Numbered from the stretch's first letter, positions 44,747 through 58,057 are shown. The stretch: DNA of 64,000 nt from Warburgia ugandensis (GCA_035236585.1 CP141132.1:46565880-46629879); one strand, 5' to 3'. Notes: generated by a model not told the origin, from the sequence alone. Numbers and translations: made by a program.

Positions 44747-47662
44747 TTATAAAAGTTTCATCCTCGAAATTTAGCTACATACCTCTTTGTAAATAACTTT
44801 GGATGGATCCTTCGCATCTCTTCTTCTGTTTCCCAGGTAGCCTCCTGTAATGAATGATGCTACTAAAGGACTTTGACTAATGTAATGGTCTTATTCCTTA
44901 ACTCCTTGACTTTCGTATCCAGTATGCGCACTGGTCTCTCCTCAAACGTCATATCAGGCTGTAGCTCTCCTGGAATCTACACCAACACGTGTGAGGGACT
45001 TGGCATGTATTTTCTCAGCATGGACACATAGAAGATGTCATGTACATTTGCCAATTGTGGTGGTAAGTCTAGCTGGTATGCCACTGATCCAACTCTGCGT
45101 AAGATCTCAAAAGGTCCAATATACCTAGGCTAAGCTTCTCTTTATTTCCAAACCTCAACACTCCTTTCATAGGAGAAACTTTCAAGAATACATGCTCACC
45201 TTCAAAGAACTCTAAATCTTTTCGCCTCTTATCTGCATAACTTTTTTGTCAGCTGTGAGCTGTCAATAATCTCTTCCGAATGAGTCGGACTTTCTCTGCG
45301 CACTCTTCCACTAGCTCAGACTTTACCACGCGTCTCTCTCCTACATCACTCCAACATAAGGGTGACCGACAAGGTCTGCCATAAAGTACCTCGTATGGAG
45401 CCATGCTAATTACTAGCGTGATGACTATTATTATAGGAAAATTCCACCAATGGTAAATGATCTTCCCAGCTACCCTTCCAATCTATAACACAAGCTCACA
45501 ACATATCCTCAATAGTCTGGATGGTCCTCTCGCTTTATCCATCTGTCTGAGGATGGAATGCTGTGCTAAATTTCAGTCTCGATCCTAACGCCTCTTGCAC
45601 GCTCTTCTAGTATTTTAAGGTAAACTACAGATCTCGATCTGATATAATTGTCAAGGGAACTCCATGTAGACTTACGTTCTCCTTAACATATAAATGCGCT
45701 AAACTATCCACTGTCTGATTCTGTCTGATAGGAAGGAAATGAGAGGACTTGGTCAACCTGTCCACAACAACCCATATCATGTCGTGGCCGTTAATAGTCC
45801 TCGGGAGACCCACAATAAAGTCCATGGTGATATGATCCCACTTCCACTCAGGAAGGTCCAATGTCTGAAGTAGTCCTGATGGACGCTGATGCTCGGCCTT
45901 GACCTGCTGACATGTCAGACATCGTGCAGCGCACTCTCCAACATCCTTCTTCATACCATTCCACCAGAAATGCCTCTCGAGATCCTGATACATCATCATA
46001 CCTCTAGGATGAATTGTATACGGGGACTGGTGTGATTCTTGAAGTAACTCATGCCTCAATTCGTCATTTGCTGGTACTACCAACCTTCCCTTAAATCAGA
46101 CTCCTCCATTTGGTCCCCTCAAAAAATCTGCCTTATCTACCAGATCCTGTGTCTCTTTATCTTTGTTCTGTGCCTCTAAGATCCTGTCGAAGAACTTAGA
46201 CTGAGTCAACAAATTGGCAATCATTACTCCAGACTTCCTACTCAGGGCATCTGCAATGACGTTAGCCTTTCTAGGATGGTACTGTATGGTGAAGTCGAAG
46301 TCCTTGAGATACTCCATCCATCTACGCTGCCTCATGTTCAAATCACTTTGAGTAAAGAAGTACTTGAGGCTCTTATGATCAGTGAATACCTCAAATCTCT
46401 CACCATAAAGATAATGTCTCCAGCACTTCAACGCAAATACCACCACTGCTAACTCCAAATCATGTGTTCGGTAATTTACCTCATGTGTCTTCAACTGTCT
46501 TGATGCATGAGCAATTACCTTCCCATGTTGCATCAACACTGCTCCTAATCCCTTACCAGAGGCATCGCGATAAACCACATAACCATCTACACCTGATGGT
46601 AAAGTCAATACCAGAGCAGTAGTAAGTCTCCTCCTGAGCACTTGGACGCTCTCCTTGCAAGCCTCGGTCCATACAAATTGAGTGTCTTTCCTGGTTAGGG
46701 TGGTCAATGGTAATGCAATCTTAGAGAACCCCCCTATGAAACGACGATAATATCCTGCCAACCCGAGAAAACTACGTATCTCAGTCACTGTCTTAGGCCT
46801 TTCCCAATGTAGTACTACCTCAACTTTCGCTGGATCCACGACCACTCCATCTTTTGATATGACGTGGCCTAAGAACTACACTTGATCTAACCAAAAATCA
46901 CACTTATTAAATTTAGCATACAACTGATGTTAACGAAGTGTGTCCAATACCGTGTGAAGATGCTCTCTATGTGCCTCATGACTAGGCGAATAAATCAATA
47001 TGTCATCAATGAATACAATTATGAACTTATCCAAATAAGCTAAAAAAATATGGCTCATTAGATCCAAGAATACTGCAGGTGCGTTCGTCAATCCAAACGG
47101 CATCACTCAGAACTCATAATGGCCGTAGCAACTCCTAAAAGCAGTCTTGGAGATATCCTCCTCTCTAACCCTCAGCTGATGATATCCTGACCTCAGGTCT
47201 ATCTTGGAGAACACTTGTGTCAATTGGAGTTGATCAAATAATCATCTATGCGTGGCAAAGGGTATCGGTTCTTTATAGTAACACTGTTCAACAACCAATA
47301 GTCAATGCATAGTCTCAGTGATCCATCCTTTTTCTTCACGAAAAGGATTGGTGCTCCTCATGGTGATCCACTCGGCCTGATGAAACCCTTATCTAATAAC
47401 TCTTGCAACTGAATTTTAAGCTTTCTCAACTCTGCTGGAGCCATTCGGTATGGTGCCTTAGAGATAGGTGATGTTCCTGGCACCAAGTCAATGGTAAAGT
47501 CAATCTCCCCGCTTGGCGGCAATCCTGGTAATTCCTTAGGAAAGAATCAGCAAATTCACGAACAACCTCAATATCATCAAGCCGTGCTTGCTGCTTATCC
47601 TCAACAATCACATACGCAAGGAACACGCTATACCCTCGGGCATAAAATCGTGCCGCCTTCAT
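44747..47662 (-). pseudogene. Chromovirus pol remnant: protease end, RT, RNase H, integrase, chromodomain
   Basis: Order in sense: a protease-RT linker (47662-47426, ARFYARGYSVFLAYV), RT (about 47420-46850, with [11 protein letters not shown] at 47018-46986), RT end and RNase H (intact frame 46845-46096, with [27 protein letters not shown] and [11 protein letters not shown]), then integrase (intact frame 46083-45625 with an H-H/C-C zinc region ending CLTCQQVKAEHQRP, the first Asp in HITMDFIVGLP and the second in SDRD; the catalytic Glu follows in SERTIQ near 45525 after a stop). A chromodomain-like tail (LQEATWETEEEMRR) lies near 44810. Stops at former Gln and Trp codons and a shift in RT disable it. 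The usual YCDAS is YRDAS. Confidence 0.95.
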
Positions 47663-47692
47663 AGAAGAAATGATGCATGTACCTGACTGACG

Positions 47693-47897
47693 AGACCATA
47701 GGTGCCACTTGAGGTGGTGGAATAGGGTTAGGGTTCACCACGTGAATAGTAGTCCTAACCTGCTGCTGTATAAGTGGTACTAGCCCTGACATTACTCGAT
47801 TCAATAACTCGACATCTCGATCTCCTTAATCAGAGGACTTAGCAGGTGGGGCAACTGGTGTAGCAGGGGTAGACCTTGTCCTTCTTCGAGGAGCCAT
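47693..47897 (-). pseudogene. Chromovirus gag N-terminal remnant
   Basis: The sense ATG at 47897 starts MAPRRRTRSTPATPVAPP, a typical chromovirus gag start, with one stop after about 23 codons. It continues ELLNRVMSGLVPLIQQQVR and joins within about 40 bases to the end of the protease region at 47662. The gag core, zinc knuckle and protease catalytic region are absent. Confidence 0.75.
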
Positions 47898-48022
47898 CTG
47901 TCAAAAGTTTAAATATCACTAAGTGTAAGTTCCTCTCTCCTAGTTCCTCTCTCTACTACAATTTATGGATTGTTACTCACATATAAATGGACATTTGCAA
48001 AGATTATGATGGAGTAGACTGG

Positions 48023-48034
48023 GCTCTGATACCA
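48023..48034 (-). promoter_or_regulatory. Primer-binding site (initiator tRNA-Met)
   Basis: Sense TGGTATCAGAGC, 3 bases from the 5' LTR end, is the standard iMet primer site of plant Ty3/gypsy chromoviruses. Confidence 0.95.
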
Positions 48035-48037
48035 ACT

Positions 48038-50997
48038 TGTAATACCCCGGGATTTTATGACATTTTTTTTAAAATTATAATAACATTTGGGATCCCATGA
48101 GAAAAAGTTTTATTAATCTGTTTACTAAAACATTTCTTGAAAACCTTCGGGTATTATTTTCCTTTTCCAAAACATCGTACTTTAATTCACAACATAAGTA
48201 TAATTTTGTGATAATAGAATTGAAATAATAAACATGTCAATCAATGTCAAAATGCATTGGCGCCTTTATTTTCAAACCAATAAATATCCAAAACATGATA
48301 ATTTTGTGATAATAAAATTGAAATAATAAACATGTTAATCAACGTCAAAATGCATCGGCGCCTTTATTTTCAAACCAATAAATATCCAAAACACGATAAT
48401 AGTATGCCCGAGGGTCTATCCATCATAACATCCCATTGAATGTTCATCATATGTTTGACTATCTTAATCAAATCCATAGAATAAAAGTATACAATCCATA
48501 AAGAAAGTCGTATTGCAGTCCTGTTTATTAACTCACATCAATATCTATAACTCAAGTAAGGAAATCTCTCACTGCTACCACGGTTTCTCCACGGTCTTGC
48601 CTTTCCTGACATCGCACTCGAGATCTAAGGCATTGCAAAACAAAGAAATGCCTTAGCAAGCTATTGCTTGTGCAGGTACATAGGAAATTAATGAAATAAA
48701 TGAAATAACAGTAATGACAAAATAAAATATCTATCATTTATGACGATAAAATCATTATAACTCATGTTGACATAATATCCATTTATCAAGTATGCCTAAA
48801 CATGCATTCCACGGATTTAAAATATGATATGAATCAATGTAAATGAGCATACAATAATAATAATGGCACCCTAAGGTAATGGGTCCCACAAGCGCCATAT
48901 AAACAAATATCACTGATCATGAGTACTTATATCCAACCTCTGAGTGTCGTCACACTCAGGAATATCATCTCATCACTATGCTCATCATGCAAGCACACAT
49001 AATAAGAGTATGGGTCGTCATGCTGTAATGGCAACCCTCCCTAGGTCTCAACCACCGCCGCTCACCATCGACACCATAATGGGAGACTTAGAGTCCGTCC
49101 CCATGGAAAGGCCCGGACCGGTAGTGTGGACTATCCATGTTACCAACCCCTACCAAATGCCATCTATGAGCAGGTGTCTATCATATCACAATCTCATCAC
49201 ATCACAAATCTCAGAGGGTGGGTGGCTGGCCCTATCCCTCCTAGCATGACGCCCACCAGGTGAGAGCACCCATCATAAAACACAAAACACGAAAATCATA
49301 TATATGCCAAAACTCAAGAGTACTCGTATCTCGCAATCCCTAAGGCATGCTCCTCATCCTGGGGTTAGCCTGTAAAAGGACAAGCCACCAAGTCTCGACT
49401 TTTCTTTCTCATGCAAATCCATCAATTTCAGTGATGTAGTAAAGAAAAAGAATTTCTAATTATGCATAATAGATAATATCATTCTCATGAAATCATTTGT
49501 AATAAATCCATTTAACACATGATTGAAAATCAAGTTACAATCATAGTTTTGAATTCTAAATCTAGCAAAATCAATAATTTTTATTAAGTGTAAATTTAAA
49601 ATCATAATTAATTATGATGTTATAATCATGCAGAGTTTGAAAATAAAAATGAAACATTAATTTTCGTCTCCTACCGCGACATGAGATCACTTAGTTTGCT
49701 TGAAAAATCCCTTTAACTTATGTTCGGATGCACCTGTCAATGTCACATCACTATTTAAAATTTTTTCGAATGTAAAAGTGGTTATTTATAAGTTTTAGGT
49801 TAAATCTAGGTCCGTGTCATCAATACGGTCACAACGCCTCTTTTGGATCGCGATTTGGACCTCTGTAGCTCTCAAAAATCAAGTTTAAAGTGGAATTATA
49901 CCTCTTTTAGGGCTGACCGACCACCATAAGCTCTTTTGCATTGGTGGCGCAGTTTACACTGGTTTATATCAGCACCCAGTTTACACTGAGTTGCATGGGT
50001 GGCCCCGGTTTACACCGGGTTACACTGACGCCCAGTTTGCACTGGCGGCCCCGGTTTACACCGAGTTACATCGGCAACTCGGAAACCGGTGCCAGAGAAG
50101 ACGACCGGCTTTCGGTCATCTCCGGTGACCCTAGAAGTGTCCAAATCACTTGGTTTTTGAGCCATTTTGTTTGAAATTTCATCTAGTTTCCATTTGCATT
50201 GATTTTTCCAAAAGTTATGTTTTTTATGCGATTTTTTTCCATGTTCCTAAAACTTCCCTAGGTACTGTTCTTCACGTTTTTTGACAAAACCAGCCGTTGG
50301 ATCTCTCCCAAATTTAATGGGTTTGATCTTGGGTCTCTTATGCACTAGATGAATGGTTCAATTTGCAATCAAACATGGTTTCATCAACGGATTTATGCTC
50401 TAATAGTAGCGTAAACAAGGTTCCCAGGAAAAACTACGATTTTTCATGTATTTCTAATTTACAAATATACATTTTTAATATAAAAATTCAAGAGATTAAG
50501 GCTTACCTCATTTTTTGGGTGTTGGTGGATGTTACTGGAGCCCTACTTGCCGAAAAAACATAGATCTGCAGAGGCTAGGGTTTAGGGTAAAACAGGGATG
50601 CGTTGAAGAGTGTAGAAGAGAGATTGAGGAGCAATTAGGGAAAGGAGTTTGCCTATGAGGAGGGGGAATGAGGCTCTTTCCATTTTACTCCTCTCCTCCG
50701 ACGATTTCTTCGACGAATTTTCTGGATCTGATAGAGACGTGTAGAAGAAAGGGGTGCCATTATCAATTTAGGCCCCTATGTTTTACGGCTCTACCAATTT
50801 ACCAAAATACCCTTATAACTTCAACGGCTCATAACTTCTTCGTTTGAGCTCCGTTTTTTGTGTTCTTTATGGCGTTGGAATCCTATCGACGTGTACTTTC
50901 TAATTTTTGAGTTTTTAGGACCAAATTCCATCTATAAATTTTTAATTTAATTTATTTAATAAATTAATAATTTATACCTAAAATTGAGGATATTACA
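48038..50997 (-). repeat. 5' LTR of the chromovirus
   Basis: 2960 bp, plus-strand ends TGTAATACCCCGGG and GAGGATATTACA. It is longer than the 3' LTR because of a local tandem duplication near 48200-48400 and an extra unit in the GTTTACACC-GG repeat (49945-50085). Confidence 0.95.
48200..48400. repeat. Tandem duplication of about 95 bp in the 5' LTR only
   Basis: The segment from ATAATTTTGTGATAATA through AATGCATYGGCGCCTTTA to ATATCCAAAACA is present twice in succession. The corresponding place in the 3' LTR (about 42090-42195) has one copy. Confidence 0.85.
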
Positions 50998-51002
50998 TCA
51001 AA

Positions 51003-53200
51003 TTGCTATGAGAATGTCATTATCAAGTTCAAAGCAGTTAGAAATGCCATGCATGAGACCAACCATATCCATTATAAAGAGGTTGTCATTACTGAAAGAT
51101 AAGGTTGCAAACCTCTATTGCATGCAAGCAATTCACCATTTTGAAGAGTTTCTTAGTGAAGCTGGAATCACATATGTTGGATCACATGTAGGGAGCTTAT
51201 TTTTAAGTTCAAACAACTCAAAATGCAGGGTCCACTTGAAGAGCAATTTCATTGGCTTAGTTAGTCACTTACTCTGGGGGGTCCATAGGATTCCAAGTGA
51301 TTTCTATATGGGGGGATGTGGGTCACACTCCCATATCATGCGCTATATTCGTAAAGAAAAACAAGGAGAAAATATAGGGTGAAAAAAGGTGGGGTGGTGA
51401 ATGGAATTAATCAAAATTCTATGACTCACCTTCATCTAGACTTTTCAAGAAACAATGGTCAAGATCTATCTTCTAATAAGTCTATCCTAGGAAGCATCCA
51501 ATGAGAAGTGATTTTCAACAAAGAATCAAGAGAATGCTATGGTGGACTAATGAGAATGAAGCATGTAATAGAGATAGAGTTGAAGGTGATTGGTGCAGAA
51601 AATTTCAGTGCGCTGCCCATCATTTTTCAAGGGAGATCGAACATGATTTCAAGTTGGAAAAAAGGTGTTTTTGTAGGTGGAGCATGGCATGCAATTGGAG
51701 GAAGAAAAAAAGGTGGATGGAAGAGAGAATAAAGGAGCTCAAAACGTGTTTTGCTTAAGGAAAATTTTGGGAAATCCTAGCCTTTCATCCCAGGGCAAGC
51801 ATAATCCAATGGGAGAAGAAAGAGGAGATAAGAGGATGACTTTTACAAGGAGATTTGGAATTGATCCAAAGGATAGCCTTCAACACATCCTCTAAGGTGG
51901 CTATGCATGATCTTTTGGAGAGATTTTAGGAAGGGAAGGAGGTAGGCTACATAGAAAACATTCCTTGGGAAGAAAAATATAGACTTTACAAAATGGAAGG
52001 CTTGAGGTGTGCATTAGAAAGCAAGCAATGGAAGGAGATCAAAATGTTGAAATCCTAAGGGGATTTATGTGTTTTGTGCTTGGAAGGAAGTGTTGGAGAG
52101 AAGAAGGGTTACACAATGACATCATAAGGCTTGTAGAGAGGATTTGATGGAGGTGTTACACATTGAAATCTTTTGTTGAAGAGGCTGGTGCATGTTGTGC
52201 TATGTCCTTCACACTTTATCTTAATTAAGGTTTACACATTGAAATCTAAGGAGAAAGTGAGCTGTTTCTTGTCTTTTCCAAGCAGCTTTCTCATTCATTT
52301 AAAGAAATGGAGAGACACATCACATGGTATTCATAAGGAGGTAAGTTTCTTCTACCACATTACATCTTAATTAAGAGAGAACAAAAGAGAGCTGCTTGTT
52401 TGTCATTAATGAGTAGCTCTCCGTGTTGAACTTTATAGTACATGTTGAAATACAAAAGGTGAAATGAGAGGTGCTTAATTTGTCTTTTTCAAGCATGTGC
52501 CCAAGGGAAATTACTGGTTTTTAACGTGAAAGATAAGGGCCCTTATGGGTGGAGAACTTTGTGTGGTGTGTGAAATCAATTGACAAAGGAGATGTTGGGT
52601 CCTTGTGCATGATATACAAGGAGAAGACAATTGCGTAATTTTATCTTTATCAAGAAGCTACCCAAGGAATTGTGGGTGGTGTTTGTCCTCATTAAGTAGC
52701 TACCCATAAGCAGCTGCTTAAGCTTATGTTTGTGTGTGAAAACAAAAAATGAAACACTTTGGATGGTTTTTGGGTTGCATGTGAAACTTGTGGACTATGG
52801 AATGTTGTGCATTTAACCCAAAGTGAGTTGATAGGTTCTGCATATAATCCGAAATGTGTATGGAATGTTGGGCATTGAGATGTAGATGATTTGGTAAGTA
52901 TCTTCCTTGAAGGTTTTGGCTATAAGGTGATATCCTCTATCCCTGTTGAGTGACACAACAACTACAAGATACCAATTGGTTGATGAAAGAAGGAAATATA
53001 GTGGGTTGGAGCAAGTTCACAGCAACTTTCGTTGAGTGACATATTGAGAAAGCTGATGATATGAATCCATTCCATAGGATTCTTTATTTTATTTATGCTT
53101 TCTTTTGATACATGTACTACATTTGTAATCCTTTAAATTTGAATGCAATGGAAGTTCTCTTTTCTTTCCATTAGTTAATTATTTGTTATATGCTTTAGTT
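51003..53200 (+). repeat. Element E 5' LTR, part beyond the chromovirus insertion
   Basis: This is collinear with 62465-64000 (for example CTATCCTAGGAAGCATCCAATGAG at about 51482 and 62961). It continues the 41704-41933 part. A likely polyadenylation zone (TTTGTAATCC, AATGCAATGG) is at about 53120-53160. The exact 3' border and primer-binding site were not located. ORFs in this stretch are not protein-like. Confidence 0.7.
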
Positions 53201-55273
53201 AAACATTTTATGCTTTCCTTTAGTTTATGTTATTGCTAGCTTTTCATATTTGCTAATCATAGTTTGAAATTTACATCTTAGTATAAATTTAGGAATTAGT
53301 GTGTCTAGCTAACTTTTCATCATATGGTTAGGATAAAATGGCACTAGATTTAGGTGTATTCATGTTTAGGCAATATTAGGTTTAAAAGTGCTCAAATATC
53401 ATCTTAGGATTAGCAAGTTAATTTATGTAATTAGTAGCCCTTTTATAGGAAATATCATGTATCTCCCATAGTTTAGGAACTAATTATGTTAAGTTAATTA
53501 ATTTAGTATAAAGAATCTCCTATAATTTTTGCATAAGAAGGCAAGTTATACTTTGAAAAATATACTAAATTAGGCAAAATCCTAAAATTGAGAAAATCTA
53601 AAAATTAAAGCTTTTGACAATAGGATATGCTATGTTTTTAAGCCAATGGTGGATTTTTAAACCCTAGAATTTAGAAGTTTGGCTAATTTAATCTTTTTTA
53701 GTGTTTTTGAGTTAATTTGATTTACTTACTTAAATTCATTGGCTAGATTAAAGTGATTTAAAATATATTTTGATTGAAATATATTTTAGGTTAAATTATT
53801 TTACTATTAGTCATAGTTTAGGATTGCATACGTTTTAGTTGTATTTTTGCATTGTTACATAATGTCCATGAATTCTTGATACTCATGATTATATATATAT
53901 ATATATATATTTCAAGAATTTAGCAAAGGATTTGGAGGAGAATTTTATTAGGATAGTTGCTTATATTATTTTAATTTTTTTGAGGAAATTGTAGTTAGGA
54001 CACCATTGTATTTTATTTAAATTGCAACTCATTTAAACAGTGTTGTAGTGATACATATCAAGGGTGAACCATCTGAACTTGGAAGAGGAGGTGATTTGTA
54101 CATTGTTTGACCCTTGTATGAGAAGACTTTATCCAGGATTCCTAACTTCTTACCTTTCCTAGATTAGGAATTTGCATATTTAATTAGTTTTGCATTGTGG
54201 ATGGTATTTCATATCATATAGTGTCTATTTCAATTTCATTGTTGCATTCTAATTATGACTTTGTATTAGTTACACCTCTTAACAAGGGATAGCCCAAGCT
54301 TAGCCATAACCACTAGACATAGGGCTGTCTAGGTTACAGTGTCCCATTTATTGAGACTTAGACCCTTTATTAAGTAGCATATAGGTAGTTGCATTAGTTT
54401 ATTACTTTTTCCTACATTTTAGGGCATGCTTATTGCTTATATAATTGATGGAACTACTATGGAATGATCAATTAATTAGGAAGGGCCATTATCCCTATAA
54501 GATCAAGGGTAGATTTTATCACCTCCTCTTGCCCCACCTAGGTTAATCATCACCGGATGCACACCCTTGCCTTCTGTACATTAATCAATTAGAAGAGACC
54601 TTTATATAGTAGCCCATGAGCACATAGGACCCTCTTGGAAGGAAGTAGATTACTACTAGCTAATCAACTACATTAGTGTTTATATGACTAGCTCTGCTAA
54701 CACACTCAATGACTCAGATTACTTATGGCTAATTGAGTAGGTTGTGAAGCAATTGATTTAGTTAGGATCTAACTGGTAAGCAATAAAACAAGTCTACAAG
54801 AGACAATGGGATATTTAGGTTAGTATGATCTAATAGTCACTCCCCTTATAGACAATAAAGATAAATAACGATCTCATATTGTTTTACCTTAGGGTTAGAT
54901 TGATTGTATGTCCTTTAGATGTGCATTATTTTTTCATATTATTTGCATCATTTAGTTTAAGTTTCCCCACTCTACTTAGTAAAAAAAACAATCACTCTTT
55001 CATTGTATATAACGAATATCTTTTGTTGTATACAAAGTTGAGTTAATTACACCACACATTAGTGTATGCATGATTGTCGATCATTGAACCCATATTTAGT
55101 ATTTTTAGATCTTGAGATCAAGTATATCAGTAGGCCAGTGTTAAGAAAGCAAGTCGATGTAGATAACCCTACATTAGAAATGGAAAATAAAGTAGTGGAA
55201 GTTAAGCCACTTCAGAGACTATAGTACTTTAGTTAATTTTAACTCACCATGATGTGTATTGCTACTTGCAACT
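53201..55273 (+). other. Element E leader region
   Basis: Very AT-rich noncoding DNA between the 5' LTR and gag of element E. It contains an (AT)10 run at about 53891-53910 and a possible decayed primer-binding site GGACACCATTG near 53998, which I cannot confirm. Confidence 0.5.
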
Positions 55274-55830
55274 AATGCAGAACATTTTGAGTTAAAACTA
55301 GGAGTAATCAAACTTCTACCAACATTTTGCAGTTTAGACAAATAGGACTCTTTTCATCATGTCACGAAATTTCTTGATAGTTGGGCAACATTCAAATACC
55401 ATAAGTTTTTAGACGATGTAATTAGATTACAAATACTCTCCATCTTTTTAAAGGATAAAGTAAAGGCATGGCTAAATTCTTTAGAAGTAGGGTCCATCAC
55501 ATGTTAGGAACAATTGTCCAAGAAAATGCTGAACAAATTCTTCCCTGTCCACAAAACCAATAGCCTTAGAAGGAAAATAATAAATTTTCAACAAAGAGAG
55601 AGTGAGCAATTTTACTAATGCTAGGAAAGGTGGAAGAACTTATTACTAAAATGCCCATGCCACATCTTTGAGAAGTGGCCACAAGTGCAATATTTCTACA
55701 AAGGTCTAACACCATGGAACTGACATATGATAGATGCCACCAATGGTGGAACACTCATGATGAAGAGTGATGCAGAGCCTTAGAATTTCTTTAAGACTCT
55801 ATTTGAAAACTCTCAACAATGGGATTATTC
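55274..55830 (+). pseudogene. Element E gag (retrotransposon gag domain) with nonsense decay
   Basis: One frame stays in register for about 180 codons: AEHFELKLGVIKLLPTFCSL, then FLDSWATFKYHKFLDDVIRL, then FLKDKAKAWLNSLEVGSI-like sequence, FFPVHKTNSLRRKIINFQQR and LLLKCPCHIFEKWPQVQYFY. This is the Retrotrans_gag domain of Athila/Tat-type elements. At least six in-frame stops occur, several at places where relatives have Trp (TGG) or Arg (CGA), as expected from cytosine deamination. No frameshift is evident in this part. Confidence 0.85.
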
Positions 55831-57000
55831 TAAAAGGATGAAAAGAAATTACCAACCTTAGAAGAAAGGAAGTTAATACAAGATAGGGACCACTTCAAAT
55901 TTATATGCTAAAATGGATAAGTTGGCCTATAAGGTGGATACATTAGATATTCTTTTTGAAAAGACAAATGCCATCATGTTTGCTAGTGGATACTCTACAC
56001 AACGTCAACGTGAGGCTTGTTCTATGTGTTCTAGTTGTGAATATCCTACTAGTTTGTGACCATCAAGCTATGCATTTCCTCAATATTTTTTGAAGCAAGT
56101 AAATGATTGAATGCATTGAAAAACATTCTAACAATCCCTATTCTAAGACCTATAATCCTGGATGGGCTAGGCATCCCAATTTTTCTTGGTCGAAGAATAA
56201 TCAGTAGGGATGACCACTTAGAACTTTGTCCCTACTCATCCTTTCCTTAGAACATTAGTTCCATAGCAAACTTCACTATCACAATAGTTTCCTCCACAAT
56301 AGAGGAAATAATATTTAGAGGAGACTCTTAATTTGTTCATTCAAAGTTCACTGTAATTTTAAAATAATACAAAACAAACTTTGCATGCCCACTCACAATC
56401 AATTACGAAACTGGAATACCAAATAAGTCAAATTTCAACTATACTTACTGAGAGGGAAAAAGGAAAATTTCCTAATCAGCCTATTCCATACCCTAAGGGT
56501 TAGTATGAGATTGTTTCTACCTCTAGTGATAAGAAATTTCACTAACAAGCCCAATACATAACTACCCTTCAAAGTGCTAAGACAATAGATGATATAGTGG
56601 GCTTGACTAAGGAAACAAAAAAACATGATGAGAATGAGAGTCATACAAAGACTTAGAAGGATAAAGAGAAGTGTCAGCAATCCCCCACTTCTTCTAAACC
56701 CATTCTTGAGGGATCTTATATTCCAAAGGCTCCATATCCTTAGCATTTGAATATGGATAAGAAAGGAACAAACTCTAATAAGATAATGGATGCTTTTAAA
56801 CATGTGAATATCAACATTCCATTACTCAATGTAATAAAAGAAATTTCCTATTATGCTAAAATTTTAAAAGATCTATGCACATAGAAGAGAAAACTTCATG
56901 TGCAGAAGAAAGCATTTCTTCCCAAGCAAGTAACCTCAATTAGACAATACAATACCCTTCTAAAATATAAAGATCATGTATGTCCCACTACTTGATCTAG
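55831..57000 (+). pseudogene. Element E gag C-terminal part and linker
   Basis: Contains YNPGWARHPNFSW at about 56150-56188, a characteristic motif of the gag C terminus in this lineage, followed by Gln-rich and Lys/Glu-rich linker sequence. Stops and shifts are frequent. Confidence 0.7.
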
Positions 57001-57650
57001 GGTACACACAATTGATAGGTCATTATTTGATTTGGGATTAAGTGCTAACCTATTGTCCTATTTTGTTTATGTGCAATTAGCTTTAGTTGAGATGAAACTA
57101 ACTACTACCACATTACAATTGGTAGACGGGTTAATTAAAATTCTCGATGCTTGGTTGAGGATGTAGTGGTGTAGGTTGACAAATTTTTATTTCCTATAGA
57201 CTTGTTGTCTTAGATACCCAACTTGTATAAGATCCTGGTCTCAAATTCCTATTATTTTGGGAAGGCCTTTCTTGGCCACATCAAATGCAATAACTGATTG
57301 TAAGAATGGTGTGATGAAGTTGTCCTTTGGGAATATGAAAACTGAGCTAAATGTCTCTAATACCAAACAACCACACCTAGACTCTGACGATCCTTTTGAG
57401 GTACATAGGATGGAGAGTCTAGTGCATAACCCATCCCTACCATCCTCCTTCATTGATACTTTCAAGGCATGTTTAGCTCATTTTAATTTAGATTTTGATA
57501 TAAACAACTCCATTAACAAAGTTAATGCTCTACTTGATATATGTCCTCTAATGGATACTTCAAAATGGAAAGTCCAAGTAGGACCTCTATCATTTTTTGA
57601 GTTTACATTTGTGCCATTTATTGAAGAACCTCCTGATTTAGAGACCTAAC
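57001..57650 (+). pseudogene. Element E aspartic protease region
   Basis: RSLFDLGLSANLLSYFVYVQ (from about 57018) matches the DLGAS-type active site of Athila/Tat proteases with Ala changed to Leu. An intact frame at 57257-57649 then begins MGRPFLATSNAITDCKNGVM and KLSFGN, the usual protease end, and carries the linker NSINKVNALLDICPLMDTSK. A stop or frameshift near 57165 separates the halves. RT is not found downstream. Confidence 0.85.
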
Positions 57651-58057
57651 ACCTTTTCCATAAAATTCAACATGTGAAAGTTTAGGTTCATCTTATACCC
57701 TGCCTATTATCATTTCCCTATAACTTGATAGAAGATAGGAAGGTGAGATAATTAATATTACTATAGAACATCAATTAGCCTCAGGGTGGACATTAGAGGA
57801 TGAACAGGTATAAGCCCCAACACTTCTCTACATCAAGAGGACAATGAACAACCTTTTCAAGAGATGCAAAGATAAATTAACCCTAATATACATGAAAATG
57901 TAAGAGAGTAGGCATTTCAACTTCTTGATGGACATGAAGTATTTCCCCAATTTTATAGAACTTAGGACAATTCACCTTTAGTTGTGCCTAAGAAATTTTG
58001 GTTCACAATAGTCCAACATGTTATTCTGTTATTACCTCCACAAATCCATTAGGTGGA
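57651..58057 (+). other. Element E, decayed region before solo LTR D
   Basis: No clear domain. It ends in a segment reading LPPQIH-like before the LTR border. RT, RNase H and integrase that should follow are missing. Confidence 0.45.

Larger units (their letters stand above)
41934..50997 (-). mobile_element. Tekay/Del-like chromovirus with both LTRs and target duplication
   Basis: The 9064-bp element is flanked by the perfect 5-bp duplication TCAAA (41929-41933 and 50998-51002) and sits in the 5' LTR of element E. The 5' LTR is 48038-50997, the 3' LTR 41934-44735. The primer-binding site is complementary to initiator tRNA-Met, and the polypurine tract and a decayed chromodomain are present. 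The internal region is only about 3.3 kb because most of gag and protease are deleted, so it is non-autonomous. Stops interrupt pol. Confidence 0.95.

Noticed and set aside
53996-54010. GGACACCATTG as the primer-binding site of element E
   Set aside because: Too short and mismatched, and the LTR 3' end could not be fixed independently.
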